DNA of 64,000 nt from Longispora fulva. GTDB taxonomy: Bacteria; Actinomycetota; Actinomycetes; Mycobacteriales; Micromonosporaceae. The position numbers and the translations under genes were made by a program. This document shows positions 59,538-64,000 of the stretch, in pieces (the stretch's first letter is position 1; the number at the start of each line of letters is the position of its first letter). The DNA lies in NCBI RefSeq assembly GCF_015751905.1, contig NZ_JADOUF010000001.1:1798001-1862000 (forward strand), in the 5' to 3' direction. The notes beneath the pieces were generated by a model, which was given only the letters and a program-made list of their open reading frames with translations, was not told the origin of the DNA and ran no database searches.

Positions 59538-61805
59538 ATGTCGGTCACACGGACCCGGGTCCGGGTCGAGGGCGTGGTGCAGGGCGTCGGGTTCCGGCCC
59601 TTCGTGCGGTTGCTCGCCACCAGCCTGAGCCTGGTCGGCTATGTCCGCAACGACTCCGCAGGCGTGCTGATCGAGGTCGAGGGCGCCCCGGTGGCCGTGC
59701 GGGAGTTCCTCGCGACCCTGGAGCGGGAGCCGCCGCCCCTCGCGGCGATCGAGCGCGTGACCAGCGGGCCCGTGCCGACCGCGGGCGGGGTCGGCTTCGA
59801 CATCGTGGCCAGCGAGGCCGGGGCGGCGCGCAGCACGCTCGTCGCGGCGGACACCGCCACGTGCGCGGACTGCCTGCGGGAGCTGTGGGACCCGGCCGAC
59901 CGGCGGTTCCGGTACCCGTTCGTGAACTGCACGCACTGCGGGCCGCGTTTCACCATCGTGCGCGACGTGCCCTACGACCGGCCGATGACGACGATGGCCG
60001 GGTTCGCGTTGTGCGCGGACTGCGAGGGCGAGTACCACGATCCGGGCGACCGGCGGTTCCACGCCCAACCGGTGTGCTGCCCGGCGTGCGGGCCGGCGCT
60101 GCGGCTGACCGACCCGGCCGGGGGGCTGCTGGCCGGCGAGCCGGTCGCCGCGGCGGCGGAGCTGTTGCGCCAGGGGGCTGTCCTGGCCGTGAAGGGCTTG
60201 GGCGGTTTCCACTTGGCCGTCGACGCCGGCAGTGAGGACGCCGCCGCGGCACTGCGGGCCCGCAAGCACCGGGAGGACAAGCCGTTCGCCGTGATGGTCG
60301 CCGACGTCGACGCCGCCCGGGCGTTGTGCGTGGTCGACGACGTCGAGGAACGGCTCCTTGCGGGTACCGGGCGACCGATCGTCCTGCTCCGCCGGCACCC
60401 CCACGCCCCGGTCGCCCCGTCGGTCGCACCCGGGAACCCGTTTCTCGGGGTGCTGCTGCCGTACACGCCGCTGCACCATCTGCTGCTCGCCGAGGTCGGG
60501 CGTCCCCTGGTGATGACCAGCGGCAACGTGTCCGACGAGCCCATCGTGTACCGCGACGAGGCGGCGTACGCCCGACTCGGCCCCCTCGTCGAGGCGTTCC
60601 TCACCCACGACCGGCCGATCCACGTGCGCGCCGATGACTCCGTCGCCCGGGTGTCGGCCGGCCGGGAGCTGCTGATCCGCCGCTCGCGCGGGTACGCGCC
60701 CCGGCCCGTCACCGTGCCGTGGGAGTTCCGCCGGCCGGTGCTGGCGTGCGGGGCGGAGCTGAAGAGCACCTTCTGCCTCGGGCGGGGCCGGCACGCGTTC
60801 GTGTCCGGGCACCTCGGCGACCTGGAGAACTACGAGACCCTCCGGTCGTTCACCGAGGGCGTCTCTCACCACCGCCGGCTGTTCGACGTGCGGCCGGAGG
60901 TGGTGGCGCACGACCTGCACCCGGAGTACCTGTCCACGAAGTACGCCCTCGACCTCGGCGGGGTGGACCTCGTCGGGGTGCAGCACCACCACGCGCACAT
61001 CGCGTCGTGCCTGGCCGACAACGGCGAGGCCGGGCCGGTGATCGGGGTCGCGTTCGACGGTCTGGGCTACGGGACCGACGGGACGCTGTGGGGCGGGGAG
61101 TTCCTGGTCGCGGACCTGGCCGGCTACCGGCGCGCCGGGCACCTGGAGCAGGTGCCGATGCCCGGCGGGGCGGCGGCCGTGCGGGAACCGTGGCGGATGG
61201 CGGCGGCGTGGCTGGACCGGGCGTTCGAGGGCGACGTGCCCGAGGGGCTGGGCGTGGCCCGGCGGCACGGGGACCGGTGGGCGGATGTGGTGCGCCTCGG
61301 CCGGGCCGGGCTCAGTGCGCCGGTGACCTCCAGCGCCGGCCGGCTGTTCGACGCGGTCGCCGCCCTGGTCGGGGTCCGCGACACGGTCAGCTACGAGGGC
61401 CAGGCCGCCATCGAGCTGGAACGCTTGGCGGACGCGGGTCGCGACGGGTCCTACGAGGTGCTGCTCGGCGGCGGGGACCCGTTCGTGGTGTCCGGGGCGG
61501 CGATCGTGCGGGGGGTCACCGCCGACGTGCTCGCGGGGACGGCCGGGGCGGTGGTGGCGGGGCGGTTCCACCGGACCATGGCGCGGGTGGTGCTCGCGGG
61601 GGCCGTGCGGCTGCGTACCCGGGAAGGGTTGTCGGTCGTGGCTCTTTCCGGCGGGGTGTTCCAGAACGTGGTGCTGCTCGGTGAGGCGGTGGCGCTGTTG
61701 ACCGACGCCGGGTTCCGGGTGCTCACCCACTCGCGGGTGCCGCCGAACGACGGCGGGATCAGCCTCGGCCAGGCCGTGGTCGCCGGAGCCCGCGACCGGG
61801 CGTGA
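59538..61805 (+). CDS. hypF: Carbamoyltransferase HypF, hydrogenase maturation
   Basis: The 755-residue product has the four HypF parts. The acylphosphatase domain (about 1-90) has VQGVGFRPF, two zinc fingers (about 110-190) have CADCLRELWDP and CADCEGEY, a YrdC-like domain (about 195-370) follows, and the Kae1-like C terminus has VQHHHAHIASC. With HypE it turns carbamoyl phosphate into the cyanide ligands of [NiFe]-hydrogenase. CAGAAT plus a 6-nt spacer precedes ATG 59538, a leaderless start. It is convergent with hypD-hypE, so it is on a separate transcript. Confidence 0.96.
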   Translation: MSVTRTRVRVEGVVQGVGFRPFVRLLATSLSLVGYVRNDSAGVLIEVEGAPVAVREFLATLEREPPPLAAIERVTSGPVPTAGGVGFDIVASEAGAARSTLVAADTATCADCLRELWDPADRRFRYPFVNCTHCGPRFTIVRDVPYDRPMTTMAGFALCADCEGEYHDPGDRRFHAQPVCCPACGPALRLTDPAGGLLAGEPVAAAAELLRQGAVLAVKGLGGFHLAVDAGSEDAAAALRARKHREDKPFAVMVADVDAARALCVVDDVEERLLAGTGRPIVLLRRHPHAPVAPSVAPGNPFLGVLLPYTPLHHLLLAEVGRPLVMTSGNVSDEPIVYRDEAAYARLGPLVEAFLTHDRPIHVRADDSVARVSAGRELLIRRSRGYAPRPVTVPWEFRRPVLACGAELKSTFCLGRGRHAFVSGHLGDLENYETLRSFTEGVSHHRRLFDVRPEVVAHDLHPEYLSTKYALDLGGVDLVGVQHHHAHIASCLADNGEAGPVIGVAFDGLGYGTDGTLWGGEFLVADLAGYRRAGHLEQVPMPGGAAAVREPWRMAAAWLDRAFEGDVPEGLGVARRHGDRWADVVRLGRAGLSAPVTSSAGRLFDAVAALVGVRDTVSYEGQAAIELERLADAGRDGSYEVLLGGGDPFVVSGAAIVRGVTADVLAGTAGAVVAGRFHRTMARVVLAGAVRLRTREGLSVVALSGGVFQNVVLLGEAVALLTDAGFRVLTHSRVPPNDGGISLGQAVVAGARDRA

Positions 61806-61828
61806 GTCGGCGGCCCGGAACGAGCCCG

Positions 61829-61858
61829 GGCCGGCGGACCGGATCCGGTCCGCCGGCC
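61829..61858. terminator. 30-bp perfect palindrome between hypF and hypE
   Basis: The perfect palindrome from 61829 to 61858 (half GGCCGGCGGACCGGA) lies 23 nt after the hypF stop and 7 nt from the hypE stop. It can end transcripts in both directions but has no T-run. Confidence 0.65.
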
Positions 61859-61865
61859 GCGCGGT

Positions 61866-62954
61866 TCAGCAGATCCGGGGCAGCGGGTCCCCGACCAGCA
61901 TGTCCACGATCCGGGTGCCGCCGAACGCCGTCTTGAGCAGCACCAGGCCGGGCGGGTCCTCGGCTACCCGGCCGATCACCGCCGCCCCGGCCCCGAGCGG
62001 GTGCGCCCGCATCGCCGCGAGGGCTACGTCGGCCTCCGCCCCGTCGACGACGGCGACGAGCCGGCCCTCGCAGGCGACGTACAGCGGGTCGATGCCCAAC
62101 AGCTCGCACGCGCCGCGCACGTCCCGGCGGACCGGAATCGCCTCCTCCCGCACGATCACGGCCGTCCCGGACGCGGCGGCGATCTCGTTGAGGACCGTCG
62201 CGACGCCGCCCCGGGTGGCGTCGCGCAGGCAGCGCACCCCGTCAGTGGCGTCGAGCAGGGCGGCGACCAGGCCGTGCAGGGCTGCGGTGTCGGAGGTGAC
62301 GTCGGAGGAGATGTCCAGCTCGCCCCGGGCCAGCATGACGGTCACGCCGTGCTCCCCGACCGGGCCGGACACCAGCACGACGTCGTCGGGCCGGGCGGCG
62401 GCGGCGCTGAACGCGCCCTCGCGTTCGACCACCCCGACGCCGGCCGTGGTGATGTAACAGCCGTCGCCCTTGCCGCGCCCGACGACCTTGGTGTCGCCGG
62501 TGACGATCGCGACCCCGGCGGCCGCGGCGGCCCTGGCCATCGAGGCGGCGATCCGGCGCAGGTCGGCCACCGGGAAACCCTCCTCGAGGATGAAGCCGGC
62601 CGACAGGTACAGCGGGCGGGCCCCGCACACCGCCAGGTCGTTGACCGTGCCGTTGACCGCGAGGTCGCCGATGTCGCCGCCGGGGAAGAACAGCGGGGAC
62701 ACCACGTAGGAGTCGGTGGTGAACGCCAGGCGCGCGCCGTCGACGGCGAACCGGGCCCCGTCCTCGAGGGGTTCGAGCAGCGGGTTGCGGAACTCCTCGA
62801 GGAACACCGCGTCGATCAGGGTGTGGGTGGCCTTGCCGCCGGCCCCGTGCGCGAGGGTGATGCGTTCCTCGCGGACCGTCGGCCGGCGGCGGCGGGCCCT
62901 CTCGATCCGGTCGAGGACCTGCTGTTCGCGGTTGATCAGGGGAAGTTCCCTCAT
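61866..62954 (-). CDS. hypE: Hydrogenase maturation protein HypE
   Basis: The 362-residue product has the PurM-like fold with ITLAHGAGGKATHTLIDAVFL and the VNGTVNDLAVCGARPLYLSAGFILEEGF and VTGDTKVVGRGKGDG segments. It ends in the PRIC tail, whose last Cys carries the carbamoyl and then cyano group. It dehydrates S-carbamoyl to cyanide for the hydrogenase iron. Its ATG overlaps the hypD stop by 4 nt (ATGA), so HypD and HypE are co-translated and should act together on the cluster ligands. Confidence 0.96.
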   Translation of the reverse strand: MRELPLINREQQVLDRIERARRRRPTVREERITLAHGAGGKATHTLIDAVFLEEFRNPLLEPLEDGARFAVDGARLAFTTDSYVVSPLFFPGGDIGDLAVNGTVNDLAVCGARPLYLSAGFILEEGFPVADLRRIAASMARAAAAAGVAIVTGDTKVVGRGKGDGCYITTAGVGVVEREGAFSAAAARPDDVVLVSGPVGEHGVTVMLARGELDISSDVTSDTAALHGLVAALLDATDGVRCLRDATRGGVATVLNEIAAASGTAVIVREEAIPVRRDVRGACELLGIDPLYVACEGRLVAVVDGAEADVALAAMRAHPLGAGAAVIGRVAEDPPGLVLLKTAFGGTRIVDMLVGDPLPRIC

Positions 62955-64000
62955 GCGCGCGTCGCCTCCCGGACCCGGTCGCGGCTGAACCTGCCGAAGT
63001 TGTAGTACGCGGCGCAGGCCCCCTCCGAGGAGACCATGCACGTGCCGATCGGGGTCTCCGGCGTGCACGCGGTGCCGAACACCTTGCACTCCCACGGCTT
63101 GAGCACGCCCTTGAGCACCTCGCCGCACTGGCACGCCTTGGGGTCGGCGACCCGCACGCCGGGCACCTCGAAGAGCCGTTCGGCGTCGAACCGGGCGTAC
63201 TCCTCGCGCATCCGCAGCGCCGAGTGCGAGATGAAGCCGAGGCCGCGCCACTCGAAGTAGGGCCGCAGTTCCATCGTGCGGCCGATCGCGGCCAGGGCGA
63301 CCGGGTTGCCGTCCCAGGGCACAACCCGGGAGTACTGGTTCTCCACCTCGCACCGCCCCTCGGAAAGCTGGACGAGCAGTTGGTGGACGGACTGCAGGAT
63401 GTCCAGCGGCTCGAACCCTGCGCACACCAGGGGTTTGCCGTAGTCGCGCGCGATGAACTCGTACGGCCGGCAGCCGATCACCGTGGACACGTGCCCGGGG
63501 CCGATGAACCCGTCGAGGCGCAGGTCCGGGGAGTCGAGGATGGCCTTGATGGCCGGGATGATGGTGACGTGGTTGCAGAAGATCGCGAAGTTGTCGACGC
63601 CCTCGGCCTCGGCGCGCAGTACCGTCATCGCGGTGGACGGGGCGGTGGTCTCGAAGCCGATCGCCATGAACACCACCCGCCTGTCCGGGTTCTGTCGGGC
63701 GATCTTCAGGGCGTCCAGCGGCGAGTAGACCATCCGGATGTCGGCGCCGGCGGCCATGGCGTCGAGGAAGGAACCCTGGCCGCCGGGTACGCGCATCATG
63801 TCCCCGAACGAGGTCAGGATGACATCGGGCTGCTCGGCGATGTGCATCGCGTCGTCGACCCGGCCCATCGGGATCACGCACACCGGGCAGCCGGGGCCGT
63901 GCACGAGGGTCACGGACTCGGGCAGGTAGTCCTCCAGGCCGTGCTTGTAGATGGTGTGGGTGTGCCCGCCGCACACCTCCATGAACTTGTACTGCCGGCC
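62951..64000 (-). CDS. hypD: Hydrogenase maturation protein HypD (5' end outside window)
   Basis: The visible part (about 350 residues) reads in frame from the window end (GRQYKF before MEVCGGHTHT), so the ATG at 63982 is internal and the start lies just beyond. It has the cysteine sites CGGHTHT and GPGCPVCV and the C-terminal CQCGEVL, GTACTPETPIGTCM and EGACAAYYNFG. HypD forms a scaffold with HypC for the Fe(CN)2CO unit of [NiFe]-hydrogenase. hypC and hydrogenase genes should follow to the right. Confidence 0.95.
   Translation of the reverse strand, partial: GRQYKFMEVCGGHTHTIYKHGLEDYLPESVTLVHGPGCPVCVIPMGRVDDAMHIAEQPDVILTSFGDMMRVPGGQGSFLDAMAAGADIRMVYSPLDALKIARQNPDRRVVFMAIGFETTAPSTAMTVLRAEAEGVDNFAIFCNHVTIIPAIKAILDSPDLRLDGFIGPGHVSTVIGCRPYEFIARDYGKPLVCAGFEPLDILQSVHQLLVQLSEGRCEVENQYSRVVPWDGNPVALAAIGRTMELRPYFEWRGLGFISHSALRMREEYARFDAERLFEVPGVRVADPKACQCGEVLKGVLKPWECKVFGTACTPETPIGTCMVSSEGACAAYYNFGRFSRDRVREATRA

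Noticed and set aside
59370-61730. Long open frame on the minus strand opposite hypF (786 codons)
   Set aside because: It is the antisense shadow of hypF: GC-rich third positions leave few stops. The translation is Arg/Gln/His/Pro-rich with no domain.
1-64000. tRNA, rRNA, CRISPR, insertion sequences, prophage or defence islands
   Set aside because: I looked for cloverleaf ends, spaced repeats, transposase and defence motifs and found none.

Overview
The window is about 64 kb of very GC-rich bacterial chromosome. Gene density is high, GTG starts are frequent, many genes overlap by 4 nt, and at least a dozen starts have a TANNNT-type -10 box 5-7 nt before an ATG or GTG (leaderless mRNAs). Streptogrisin-type protease, Micromonospora/Streptomyces-like regulators, a Tat-exported DyP peroxidase and a LysM-lectin protein fit a filamentous actinomycete. 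Micromonosporaceae is my best guess from gene style only. I saw no rRNA, tRNA, CRISPR array, insertion sequence, integrase or phage module.

Layout. 1-9 kb: end of a sensor kinase, lipoprotein, lectin-LysM protein, nucleotidyltransferase, superoxide dismutase, nitroreductase, DUF3052, an epoxide-hydrolase-like enzyme with its TetR regulator, DUF2254 membrane protein, and a VOC protein with a divergent MarR. 9-18 kb: MOSC/methyltransferase pair, MetE-like protein, HIT protein, LysR/DapA-like divergent pair, then a methyltransferase and DHA2 exporter facing an XRE-cupin regulator. 17.5-24.7 kb: NarL-type two-component pair, small membrane proteins, TetR, an fchA-folD one-carbon operon, and a MarR/cupin divergent pair. 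24.8-31.5 kb: ribA-marR operon, secreted PIG-L deacetylase with propeller repeats, and a two-ATPase ABC exporter with a TetR regulator. 31.5-38 kb: housekeeping genes (phosphoesterase, def, tsaD, cfa-like, gluconokinase) and a double VOC protein. 38-43.9 kb: a decayed ROK gene, three consecutive secreted proteins (protease, solute-binding fold, nuclease) and a two-SANT-like/Zn-ribbon protein. 44-53.6 kb: SDR, TetR, GNATs, a reductase, a hydrolase, a MacB/FtsX-type ABC pair, a broken GNAT and an MFS exporter. 53.7-64 kb: copper handling (CopC, PCuAC, DyP), DinB with MFS, and the hydrogenase maturation genes hypF, hypE and hypD (the last cut by the window end).

How it fits together. Most of the window is small regulator/target modules in which a divergent or co-transcribed TetR, MarR, LysR or XRE gene sits beside a palindromic site that overlaps its own promoter. 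The clearest biochemical inference is the fchA-folD operon: FolD lacks the catalytic lysine needed for cyclohydrolase activity and the adjacent FchA-type protein can supply that step. The two MarR proteins at 8.6 and 25.5 kb look like one subfamily, and their candidate operators share a TTGA-N4-TCAA form. hypF, hypE and hypD imply a [NiFe]-hydrogenase encoded nearby, outside the window.
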